64,000 nucleotides of DNA from Alitta virens (lineage: Eukaryota > Annelida > Polychaeta > Phyllodocida > Nereididae): assembly GCA_932294295.1 (NCBI GenBank), contig OW028575.1, positions 37,512,253-37,576,252 of the forward strand. The letters run 5' to 3'. The stretch's first letter is position 1, and each line of letters starts with the position of its first letter. Positions 22,504 through 32,335 of this stretch are shown in pieces. The notes beneath the pieces are model-generated. The model did not search any database. It was not told the origin of the DNA and worked only from the letters and a program-made list of their open reading frames with translations. The position numbers and the translations under genes are program-made.

Positions 22504-23252
22504 AATCCTCAGTGTAGTTAGTGACATACTATGTCTCCTTCCAGTAGTTCATAGTCTCATCATAAATGATAACTCAAGCAGTAAGTTGTGTCAAGCTGGT
22601 CGGCTCTGCATGTTGGTCAAAACCAAACTGCCAGAAACTTTCCATGTTTATTATTTGTACCATTCAACAACACAAAGGCCCCTCCTTAATGGAGGGGGTA
22701 ACAATTCCAATCATCAATCAATTCCCTCATCTATGTCCAAGCACACCCCCCACAACTGTGCACCCAAGGTCAGTCATCCATTATCTCTCAAGCCATACAA
22801 TGGTCAAACTCATTCAAGCATTAACTCATACCCATAAGTGTATTTGGTCACACATGACAGGTGGCAGGCAATCAGACCCACACCCTCCTCTCCTCATTAA
22901 CTCCATACCCCAGGAGATTGCATAGTCATTAGGACAGGAAGATCCAACCACCCTTGATCCCATTTCGGCCACCAGGATCAAGATCAAGCAGAGGAGTACA
23001 ATCTAGCCAGCTGGCCATAGTATATTGATGGATCCCCAGCCTCCAGAAATGACCTCCTCATTGTTCAGATTAGACTGTAATCAGTGATGGCCATTTGCAG
23101 CCGTCACTTCCATAGCTCTGAACATTACACATATTAAATTCATGAATCATTATTTAGCTTAAATTAAAGAGCAAAAGGCCTGTGCCTTTTACAAAATGTA
23201 ACAAATCTAAGCAAAGACCCAATAGTATTCCTGAGTGAGCCATATTGGCATA
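22504..23252. other. Spacer between gag and RT of the YR retroelement
   Basis: No conserved domain was recognised in any frame. Short frames here lack motif support. The segment may be decayed Gag/RT linker or an unrelated insertion. Confidence 0.4.
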
Positions 23253-24756
23253 AGCATTTACCACTTGTTTATGATGCTCAACAGTTGCTTGACCAACTGC
23301 ATAATGGGGTCAGAGTTGGCAGGGCTGCAGCGCCTGTCACTATAGTATCTCCAAATTGGCCTTCAGCCTTTGATTTCCATGAAGCGTGACCAAGGTCATC
23401 GACCTTGACCTTGCCATGGGTAGGTTGTATGGTCCTGTCATCACACCTGACTTTGACCATTACGTGGTTTCTCCACTGGGAGCGTTTATGAAACAAGATA
23501 ATTCAAAGATTAGGTTAATACATGATTTGTCTTATCCACCACTTAGCTCAGTTAATGATGATATAGATGCTGATGATTTTTCCTTGCAGTACTCTACGAT
23601 TGACGATGCTGTTGATTGTTGTGTTAAGTTTCAGGCACCTTATATGTCCAAATTGGACTTGAAGGATGCATATAAACACATAGGAGTGCATCTGGTCGAT
23701 TGGCACTTGCTTGGTTTTCAGTGGACATCAGCCACAGGTCCCCCTTTCTTTTACTTCTCAAATGTTTTGAATTTTGGACTCAGGTCCGCACCTGCACTAT
23801 TTGACAGATTTGCTGAAGCACTCCGTGCGTTTATGATATACGAAGGGGTAACCGTAAATCTTGTTAAATATGTTGACGATTTCTTAGTGATAGCTGAGTC
23901 CGAAGCCACGTGCAAAGCTAATTTGAGTAAGATGCTCAAGGTTTGTGGTAAGTTAGGTTTTGCAGTACAGCCAGCTAAGGTTACTTGTCCAGCTAGAGTA
24001 GGAATTATTGTCGATTGTGAGCTGTTTGGGCTTTGAATTTCAGAGGATAGAGTCTCAGAGATTAAGAATATTCTCGCAGAGTGGCGCACTAAGACCACGG
24101 GAACCAAGAGAGGGCTGCTGAGTCTGGTGGAGAAACTAGCCTTCGCTGCACGTGTAGTGCGCTCAGGCAGAGCTTTTTTAGAGCGACTGATAGGCCTGGC
24201 CAAGAGGCCGAAGTTCACAAGGTCCGCCTCTCGAGAGAAGCCATAGCAGATATTGAGTGGTGGTACAATTGCATTGACAGCCATAATGGCATACATATGT
24301 TCAAAGCTGATTGGTCGATAGGCAAAGTATGGCATGTATACACAGACGCCAGTGATTTTGGATATGGTGCTTTGTGTGGCAATAGTTGGTTCGCCATGCA
24401 GTACATAGGTGCACAGGCGCCTTTAGGCCATCAATCTATTAATTGGCGAGAGATGCATGCGGCAGTGAGGCACTGGCCACTTGGGCGCCAGACTGGTCTA
24501 AGTCTAAAGTGATCTTCCATGTTGACAATCCTGCCGCGTGCTATATACTCAATAAATTGTATACCCCAGTCCCTGAAATTATGGAGCTGGTAAGACAATG
24601 GGCGCTGATCGTTGAGCATTGTAGAATAGAGATCGTTGTAGTGTATATAGCCACTCTCGACAACGTTAATGCCGATCTCCTTAGTAGAGGGAAGATTGAG
24701 GAATTCTTAGGGCATATGGGGCATTGTATTCCGGCCCGCATATGGCCATCCAATGT
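23253..24756 (+). pseudogene. RT / RNase H of the YR retroelement, broken
   Basis: RT motifs: IRLIHDLSYP, SKLDLKDAYKHIGVH, NFGLRSAPALFDRFAEAL and the catalytic YVDDF at 23869-23883. A TGA at 24034-24036 ends the frame, but homology continues past it (EDRVSEIKNILAEW). A frameshift near 24,210 leads into RNase H: HVYTDASDFGYGALCG near 24,330, INWREMHAA near 24,437, then another shift to VDNPAACY and NVNADLLSRG. In the upstream part (from 23,253) homology also changes frame near 23,380. The active-site Asp residues remain, but the frame cannot make one protein. Confidence 0.8.
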
Positions 24757-25738
24757 TATATATTATGATAAATGTGTCTGAATTATCCATGTCTTTTTCA
24801 GATCTCGAATTACGGGTAGCTGGGCTGGTTGGTGCCGGTCTGGCCCTTAATTCTTGCTGGTCGTATTCCGCTGCTGTCAACCGGTATCTCCAGTTTACTA
24901 GTATCTACATGCTAGATCCTTTAGAGTTTGATGAGCTAACAGCTCTCAGGTTTATAGCCCATTTATCGTTAAGTAGTATCTCGCTCGCATCCATTAGAGT
25001 ATATCTTTCTGGGGTTAGAGCATGGCTGGTGGCAGCTGGCATTCCCAACAGAGATATTTACACTACTCGTCACAAATGGGTGCTCAAGTGGAGCGGGCAG
25101 GTCCAGTGCCAGTTAGAGCATCTCCAATCTCTTACCAGACTCTTTGTCATTTGCAGTTACTGTTACCATACGATTATGATAATCTTATGATATTTTCAGC
25201 TATGTTACTGGCGTACTTCGGATGTTTATGTGCATCCGAGTACTGCTTATCACCAGGGATGTTATCGGCTTCGGCAGTTACATTTCATTTATCAGAAATC
25301 CCTTTCATGGTTATTAGAGTCCCTTCGGCAAAGACATCAATAACGGGTTTTTCTGTCACTATAGGGTGTTCTGGCACAGAAGTATGTGCCTATTGTTCAT
25401 TAAAAGTATATCTTAGATACAGGAATGCATCTCCTGGGGCCCCGTTATTTATATGTTATGATGGCGTGCCACTGACACATAGATTATTATCTATAAAGAT
25501 GAAACAGATGTTTCAATCGGCGGGTCTATCAACCCATAATATCACTCCCCATTCTTTGCGGGCCGGTGTAGCTACAGACGCTGCAGCTCTGCAGCTGCCT
25601 GAACCCGTTATTAAGCGCCTAGGGCGCTGGATATCTGAAGCATATAAAACGTACATTAGGCCGTCAGATGCTCAGACAGCATCACTAGCGGCTCTATTTG
25701 CTTCAGGTCCTCGTCCCCTCTTCACCGCACCAAAATAA
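24757..25738 (+). pseudogene. Tyrosine recombinase of the YR retroelement, frameshifted
   Basis: The N-terminal core-binding part lies in the frame of 24753-25190 (SYSAAVNRYLQF, IRVYLSGVRAWL). Homology moves to the 25022-25738 frame near 25,130 (YQTLCHLQLL). Catalytic region: HSLRAGVATDAA supplies His and Arg, LGRWISEAYKTYIR supplies Trp and the Tyr nucleophile. The first catalytic Arg of the usual RxSE motif is Cys here (CLCASEY), as expected from CpG decay of a CGT codon. Both the frameshift and the Arg loss indicate a dead enzyme. Confidence 0.8.
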
Positions 25739-26315
25739 TACTTCATATTCTATCTAATAAATACACTACCAAAGTTCTGCTACCGTTCAAAATACCAAGC
25801 TCCCAGATTTGAATGTGTCGTTTTCTCAAAAAAATGTAACCTGGGAGCTGCGTATTGAGAATGGTAGCAGAAATTTGGTGGTGTATTTACTAGATAGCCT
25901 AATCTATTGGCTATTTAATGTTACCAAATATTGGTGTTTACTTGATTGGTAACTATGCAGTTAAGAAAAATATGTTGAGCAAATTGAAATATTTAGAGTA
26001 AACGTTTCACCGAAAAATCTGGGAGTTGGGTGCATTGAGCTATTGAATGGTACCAAATATTGGTGCTATTCCGTCAGCTATTCATTGCTACAAACAATGG
26101 TGCATGCTTATTTTTTAGCTAATTTTCCAATGACCAAACAGTTGCCCAGATATTTTACTGGTAGCTGACTGGGAACTAGAACTGGGAGCTGAGTTCACTT
26201 TACTGGTAGCTGGCTGGGAACTAGAACTGGGAGCTTAGTCCACTTTACTGGTAGCTGACTGGTAGCTGACTGGGAACTGGAATCTGGGAACTGACTTCAT
26301 GGATCTTCTTATAGA

Positions 26316-26665
26316 TGCCATTTTATAGTTCCACCATAGATAAGCATTATACATCGGGGCACAATAAGATTTGAATAACATCAATAGTACACATATAGAA
26401 TTTACGTACTAGAATGGTTCGCTGGGCATAAAGCTGGCGTCTCTGTCTGGCTTTATCAGAATCATCAGTGAGCTCAGACGTAATGATATGTCCCAAGTAT
26501 TTAATCGAGTAACCTCAAGATCATCATTATACAATGTCACATTTGGAATGGGAACATTTCGTAAACGTTTAGAATGAAAATGCATTACTGCACTCTTCTT
26601 CACATTAAAATTAACATCATGTGATAAACCAAATTGTTCACAGAAATTTATGAGATCCTGTAATA
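26316..26665 (-). mobile_element. CR1/Jockey-like LINE, RT fragment (5' truncated)
   Basis: The minus strand reads QDLINFCEQFGLSHDV, NVKKSAVMHF, then after a one-base shift KYLGHIIT, RQRRQLYAQR and a WNYKMASI end at the foldback insertion. These are thumb-region motifs of CR1/L2/Jockey-type RTs. The catalytic ADD box, expected just upstream of 26,665, is not recognisable, so the copy is 5' truncated or scrambled there. Confidence 0.78.
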
Positions 26666-27602
26666 CTGTAATACACCAGAGGTATCTATCCTTTTGAAAA
26701 AGAATATTCTTGTTAATCATTTTAGTAAACCATACGGGTCCAGGTCAACAAACGTCCTCCTAGTGTCAGTTATCTTTTATGAGCTTTGCCTCAGCTTACG
26801 AAACCCAGTTGTAGGTCAAATCGTTATAATAGAAGAATGTTGAAAAGATATATAATCTAAATTGGCTGATAATTGTAAAATTTCACATCAACGTAAAAGT
26901 AAATAATGTATTATATTATATATATCATGTTACCCTTCACCTGTCTCAAAATATCGGTAGCGCATCCCGAAACTGTTTAATTACAATTTTGCCATATCTG
27001 TTTCTCATCTGTACTTTCAGCACACTCTTACTTGCTTTTCCTGGGTAGAAGGTAGACCTACCCCTTTATTTTATAGACAGTAACAAAAGTGTAGTCAGTT
27101 TCATTGACCAATTCCCAACATGTCATCGACCAACGAAAATTGATGATCCCAACTTTGCTGAATTAGTTAATATCACAGCAAAGGTATATTCATATGCTAA
27201 CTTTGCTTGCCTCTTTGGCTATCCAATCCGTGACAGGTACACTAATCTTGCAAACTCTTAACATATTGGTAAAGTTTCTAATCAAAATCGTCCATATACA
27301 GACTGTCTACAAGTAGACTAATTAATCACATATACGATTTTATTACTTGACAATGTTTAGAATGATTGGCTACATAGTAATTTTTTACTAGCAAGTTACA
27401 GGCTGATTTATCTAACATGCTAGGCAGCCGTGGTCGATATCTATAAAGCCACCATCTTTTTAAAGCATGCCTCTTTTTGAAATTAGCATAATGTCATACT
27501 CAATGTCTTTGCTGATAGTCTAGCGAGCAAACAATTATTGGCAATACATGTTTTGAATACATATGCCTGTGCATCTTATATGTTACATCGTATGCTACGA
27601 AG
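26666..27602. other. Gene-free AT-rich stretch
   Basis: No coding, RNA or repeat signal was recognised beyond simple AT-rich sequence. Confidence 0.4.
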
Positions 27603-27764
27603 GGTCAACGAGGATTAAGTGAACTATTGAGGAAGGCATTTCAAGAGGCAGCCAGTGATAACAATAGCAGCGTACAGCAACTCCTTTGTGTTGGCAACAC
27701 ATTTCTAAATGCTGTTGAGAGGCAGTTTACCCTTCTTCAGTTAAAGATCCAATCGTCTAGACAG
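27603..27764 (+). CDS. Possible orphan exon, 54 codons
   Basis: A frame reading GQRGLSELLRKAF, SVQQLLCVGNTFLNAV and FTLLQLKIQ is amphipathic and helical in appearance, lies between AAG and a good donor (CAG then GTAAAT), and has non-AT-rich codon choice. The acceptor lacks a clear polypyrimidine tract, and no neighbouring exon was found. The protein family was not recognised. It could be a chance frame. Confidence 0.25.
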
Positions 27765-29880
27765 GTAAATACCAGCTTGCCTGAAGACCGAGTATTCCTA
27801 CTGAAACCATGCACGTACCGCAGAACCTCGAAGATGACGAAGAGAACATCGAGGCATCATCATTACATAAGTACCAACATCGCCCACCTCAACCCAATGA
27901 CATTTCATTAATTGGTGCATTTTGCTTCTTGCTTCCGATGTGTCAATACTAAGCCTGTCCCAATAAAGACAGCAGCCAAACAGGCAAAATTTCAATGAAA
28001 ATGCAGACTCCAATTTTTGCCAATTCATCAGTGATGCTTTGCGAAACGCTGCATGCATACAAGAAGCGAAATGTATTTATATTTATTTATGCTCACTCAC
28101 CCGGCCCACGGACAACTTTCACCAAAGTTACCACAATACCTTCCGAATGGTTTTGCTGAGGATAAAAGTAATGATCATATCATCTTCACTATCCATAGCT
28201 ATTTCTGTGTTTATGATTCCATAACTGTGCTTGGATGGTACTGAAAACTCATCCCACGTCGTAAAACGAGACAACTGCTCAAAGAAAAATATCAAGAAAC
28301 AGTTAAGGCCTACTCCAAATAGCATAAATAGCTTATGTTGAATGTGAGAACTGTACGTCATTTGTGTCATATGCAGACCTTTACATGAATCAACATCAAA
28401 CTACTATTTATGTAGGAGTTATTTTTAACTCAGTGGGTTATTTCTGACAACACTTGATGAATGGTATCAAATACTATCAATAATGCATCCATGGATGGAT
28501 TTTAGACGAACTTCCGGTCACGCCTGGCATTGTGGGAGGATGCTGAGCAAGCAATGTATTCCTGTGCCTGCAGACATTTTACTCACCTGACAGAGTGTGC
28601 ACATCCGGCCTCCTACGCAAGTTTTGTGAGACAAAGGGACTTAGTATTAGCTGTCAGCCAGAAAGGGAATCAACCCTTCAATTAAACTAATTTTTGCCTT
28701 TTGTCACACCCGAAGTTGGGTTTTGTAAGGTCTTGGTGTCTTCTACAAGGTATGCGGTGACACCACTTATAAATGAGCTGTATTATATAATATGCCGCAC
28801 ATTTCATAGACTTAAAAATGAAATCCAGACGACATCATGTGGACCCAGGATTCCCATTGGCTAAGCAATCCCTTTGCCAATTAGGTGTCCTGGATTAAAT
28901 GCTCTCTGGGGTTTTGGAGAAATTTATGAATTCTGTTTTAGACACATTGGTTTCTTTTGAAATTTTGATTTTTTGCAATGTCGTTTAAGAAATTGACAGG
29001 ATAATAGGTATCTCTAAACTGATGGCGCCTCGTCCTTGCTGAAGCAGTAAAAGACACAAGCGGGATATACAAACATGTTTTGACTTAATTCAAGCTTTAC
29101 CATGCATCATTACGTATGCCCCTGACCACTGGTCAAGTAGCCTTGACCTTCAGACAAATAAACATTGTACATAACAAAATACAACACTGCCTAACCAGAT
29201 AATCGACCCTCCCAACATGGGGGTATTTTTCTTGCCCCCAATTTAACAGGGCCTTAACAATAGTCAACTCAGTTCTCCAACCCATGACGGGTCAGACTTG
29301 CATGTTAATTGTTAATGGCTCTCTCATAATTATAAGCTGGATAAGAGGATTGCATCATCAAGAAGTCTCTCTTTTCATTATATTTGCTTTGCCTTTAAAT
29401 CAGAACAATAATTTACTGCTTAATTTCATTGACAGCTGGAGCTGATGAACCCGTCTCGCCCTTGCCTTTGTCTTTTATCATTTCCAAAGAGGTGTCCCAC
29501 TGACCTATTTATGATGATGATGATTATGATTATGATGCGGTTGATGGAAGAAGGACATGGAACATGTACAGTAATTGCATTACACCTGAATATCTCAGAG
29601 CAACGTTATCAAGTAACAACATGTTGGGCAATGCAGGCTCCAAAACACAGTTATTGCACACAATATCGAGATATGGATGAATGAAATCTAATAATATACA
29701 TATATACACTTGATTTGTGGTGCAGAAAGTGCACAATCTGTGCTTGCCTGGATGTGCTCAGGAGGAAGTCAGCTGCATTCACCCAACGCAATTAACCCGC
29801 CTCACTTAAGGTAATGACCTTGCATTAGGTAACCTCAATGTCAGGCCTCAGGTTAGATGTGTGTATTGTATTAAACGTAT
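27765..29880. other. Gene-free stretch with one short hairpin repeat
   Basis: No credible exon. A hairpin repeat lies at 28,826-28,903 (listed separately). A segment near 28,105-28,170 (ACGGACAAC, ACCTTC, GGTTTTGC blocks) resembles 53,950-54,015, suggesting a shared dispersed repeat. Confidence 0.4.
28826..28903. repeat. Short foldback repeat, copy 1
   Basis: CCAGGATTCCCATTGGC pairs with GCCAATTAGGTGTCCTGG across a short loop, and the outer part reads CCAGACGACATCATGTG. The same arrangement recurs at 54,970-55,055, so this is a dispersed family rather than a local hairpin. Confidence 0.5.
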
Positions 29881-30480
29881 AGGGAGTAGGAGTAGAGGAT
29901 GATGCGGAGGAGGAGGAGGAAGAGGAGGCTGAGGCAAAGGAGGCGGAGGAGGAGAAGGAGGAGAAGGAGTAGGAGGAGGGAGAGGAGAAGGAGGAGGAGA
30001 AGAAGGAGGAGGAGGATGAGGGGGAGGAGAAGGAGGAGGAGAAGAAGGAGGAGAAGGAATAGGAGGAGGGGGAGGAGAAGGAGGAGAAGAAGGAGGAGGA
30101 GGAGGAGGGGAGAAGGAGGAGGCGAAGAAGGAGTAGGAGGAGAAGGAGGAGAAGGAGGAGAAGGAGGAGAAGGAGGAGAAGGAGGAGAAGGAGGAGGGGG
30201 AGGAGAGGGAGGAGAAGGAGGAGGAGGAGAAGGAGGAGGAGGAGAAGAAGGAGGAGGAGAAGGAGGAGAAGGAGTAGGAGGAGGGGGAGGAGAAAGAGGA
30301 GGAGAAGAAGGAGGAGGAGGAGGAGGAGAAGGAGGAGGATTAGGGAGAGGAGAAGGAGGAGGCGAAGAAGGAGTAGGAGGAGGAGAAGGAGGAGGAGGGG
30401 GAGGAGGAGGAGGAGGAGTAGGAGGAGGAGTAGGAGGAGGGGAGGAGGAGGAGGAGGAGGAAGAGTAGGAGGAGGAGGAG
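29881..30480. repeat. 600-bp GGA-rich polypurine/polypyrimidine tract
   Basis: Almost pure purine on the plus strand, built from GGA, GAA and GGGGGA units with few T or C breaks. Such tracts can adopt triplex (H-DNA) or G-quadruplex forms. Long frames on both strands here (poly-Arg/Gly/Glu or poly-Leu/Pro) only reflect composition. Confidence 0.95.
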
Positions 30481-31966
30481 CATTCAACTCGTGAGTGGCA
30501 TAAACTTGCCTTAGAGAGCTGCCCTTTACATATCTATCAAGCTAAGAGACTCAAACGAAATTCTATGTCCACAAATACTTTTTTCTAAACACGTATAAAT
30601 GTATGTACTGCAGTTCCTGACAGTGGAGTAATTCTAAGAAACAATAATGAGAAGGAATATAATCTCCCATGGGAAACGATTTTCCATGTCGTGTTGGAGC
30701 ACGCAATGCACCGAGTATCAAATTCAATAATAGTAAATTATTAGTAGCTTGTTGCGTACTATTCTAGTTTCCAGCTAGTGCAAGATTTCAGTTTACATGA
30801 TTTGAACATGCAGTTGACACGGTGCAATAGGCAATAAGCTAAATCTCAGGTAGGCATGTTCTCTAGCAGCCTGTTGCTGCCTTATACATTGGACGCAAGC
30901 AAGCAAGCCATGCGCTGTCTACAAGCTAATGGCCGATGCTTCTGTGGGATACAGCTAAGGCACCTGTCTTGGCGCTAGCTGTGTAGCGTCACACATGCCT
31001 TTAACCGCAGGGAGAGCACATGGAAAGATAGAGGGAGAAAGAGCAACACAGGGAAAGACAGAGCGACACAGGGAAAGAGAAAGAGCAGCACAGGACCAGC
31101 AATGGCACTGGCATGTCATACTGCAGCCGGCTTTTACCTGTCCCATTTGATACTGCTCTTAAATATGTGAATTAAGCGGCAGCAAAGCTGGCCGTCCTAC
31201 AGTAAGCTTGGAAGGAACATATTTTTGATGTCTTCGCCACGAGCAGTCCTCGCCTCCAGCTATACGATCATCAGAGAAACGCACGTAAGTCATCTACATT
31301 ACAAATAAAACATTACAATATGATCTAAAACATGACTTGGGGTTTTGTTAGATACATCAAGATATGTGACAAATAATTTCTCAGAAATTTACTGAAAGAC
31401 AAGTGGCATTTGTGTAAATATTCTAAGAACTGAGGATGTCTGTAAAGATAGAACTTTGTCTCCAACACATAAAATACAACACAAATATTCAACTTCGTTG
31501 ACTACTATGACGAGCTACCATGAATATTTTATTTCGCAAAGACAGGTTGCCACACACTATATATTTATTTAATTATTACAGTACTATACATGTACAAGAT
31601 AGTTCACTACAGTTATATTATACACTTTTCCTGCATGCAAGTTTGTATGGTACAGTATATGTATACATGTGGATTTTGTAGTTTAAGTATAATTATTGGA
31701 ACGGATTTGGTGGATTTTCTCAGTGGCATATTTCCATCACTTAATTCGTTTATACAGTGCTTCATCCATTTCATTCATTCATTATTCGTTTCTTCTTTAC
31801 TTCAAATCACCCACCCATATCCGTCATCCATCACTATCAGATAAGCACTGAAATATTACGAAATACATTAAAACCTCTAAAGATCATCAAAATGGGGCTC
31901 AATTCACTGGTTTAAATAAATGATGATCTTAATTGTTAATACAACACCAATAGGACAAATACCATG
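30481..31966. other. Gene-free stretch
   Basis: No exon or recognised repeat. A short purine-rich run with GGGAAAGA units lies at 31,013-31,095. Confidence 0.4.
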
Positions 31967-32335
31967 TACAGTCACACCTGTGTTAAACGACCATCCAAAG
32001 GAATGGATAAATCGGGCCGTTTAAGACAGGTATAGCTAATTAAAAGAACGGTAACATATACAGTTCAAATTCAGTCTGAGGGAGTTGGAAGTGGCAGGTG
32101 ACCGTTGTATACAGATGGCCGCTGGGCAGGTTTGAATGTGGGAATAGCCACTACATTCCAACTTCCTTGGACTGAATTTCATTGCTTTATACCCATATTA
32201 AACGACTACCTGTTTTAAACGACCAAATTTATGAATTCCCTTAAAATGACCGCTTAACAGGGTTTGAATGAAACAACAAAATCTAAAAATTCGCAAATTC
32301 CCTTTGGTTACCGCTTAAAACAGGTTTGGTTGTAG
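31967..32335. mobile_element. MITE-like repeat with CCTGT(G/T)TTAAACGA motifs
   Basis: The left end reads ACAGTCACACCTGTGTTAAA and the complement of the right end reads TACAACCAAACCTGTTTTAA, giving imperfect terminal inverted repeats. The interior repeats TTAAACGACCA, CTGTTTTAAACGACC and CGCTTAACAGG. A related short stretch (AAACCTGTGTGAACAG, GGACAGGTTTGACC) lies at 50,758-50,805. It encodes no protein. Confidence 0.5.

Larger units (their letters stand above)
20341..25748 (+). mobile_element. Decayed DIRS/Ngaro-like tyrosine-recombinase retroelement
   Basis: Gag-like zinc-knuckle pieces, RT, RNase H and tyrosine recombinase lie in this order on the plus strand. The left flank ends ACCATTAAAT and the right flank resumes CTATCTAATAAATAC, two parts of one foldback repeat unit, so the element interrupts that unit; about 15 bp of the unit are missing at the junction. 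Stops and frameshifts break gag, RT and recombinase. No split direct or inverted terminal repeats are seen; the recombinase stop (25738) lies 10 bp from the junction, so the 3' end is truncated. Bases 20,341-20,753 are the presumed 5' leader. Confidence 0.82.
19476..26306. mobile_element. Foldback DNA transposon with tandem-repeat arms (hosting a YR retroelement)
   Basis: Seen: ends AGATCCATGAAGTCAG and its complement are flanked by TCTAATAGA (19467-19475) and TCTTATAGA (26307-26315), a 9-bp target duplication with one mismatch. The left arm (19476-20340 plus 25749-25840) and right arm (25841-26306) are inverted copies meeting at about 25,840. The left arm holds 4-5 tandem units of about 164-177 bp; each has ACCAATATTTGGTACCATT and CAGCTCCCAG blocks. 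No transposase is present. Known: 9-bp duplications are typical of Mutator-like elements, and foldback elements carry tandemly repeated inverted arms. Assignment to Mutator is inference. Confidence 0.8.

Noticed and set aside
29825..30487. 220-codon minus frame rich in Leu/Pro and its plus-strand Arg/Gly/Glu counterpart
   Set aside because: Both simply translate the GGA/TCC repeat; no start context, domain or splice support.
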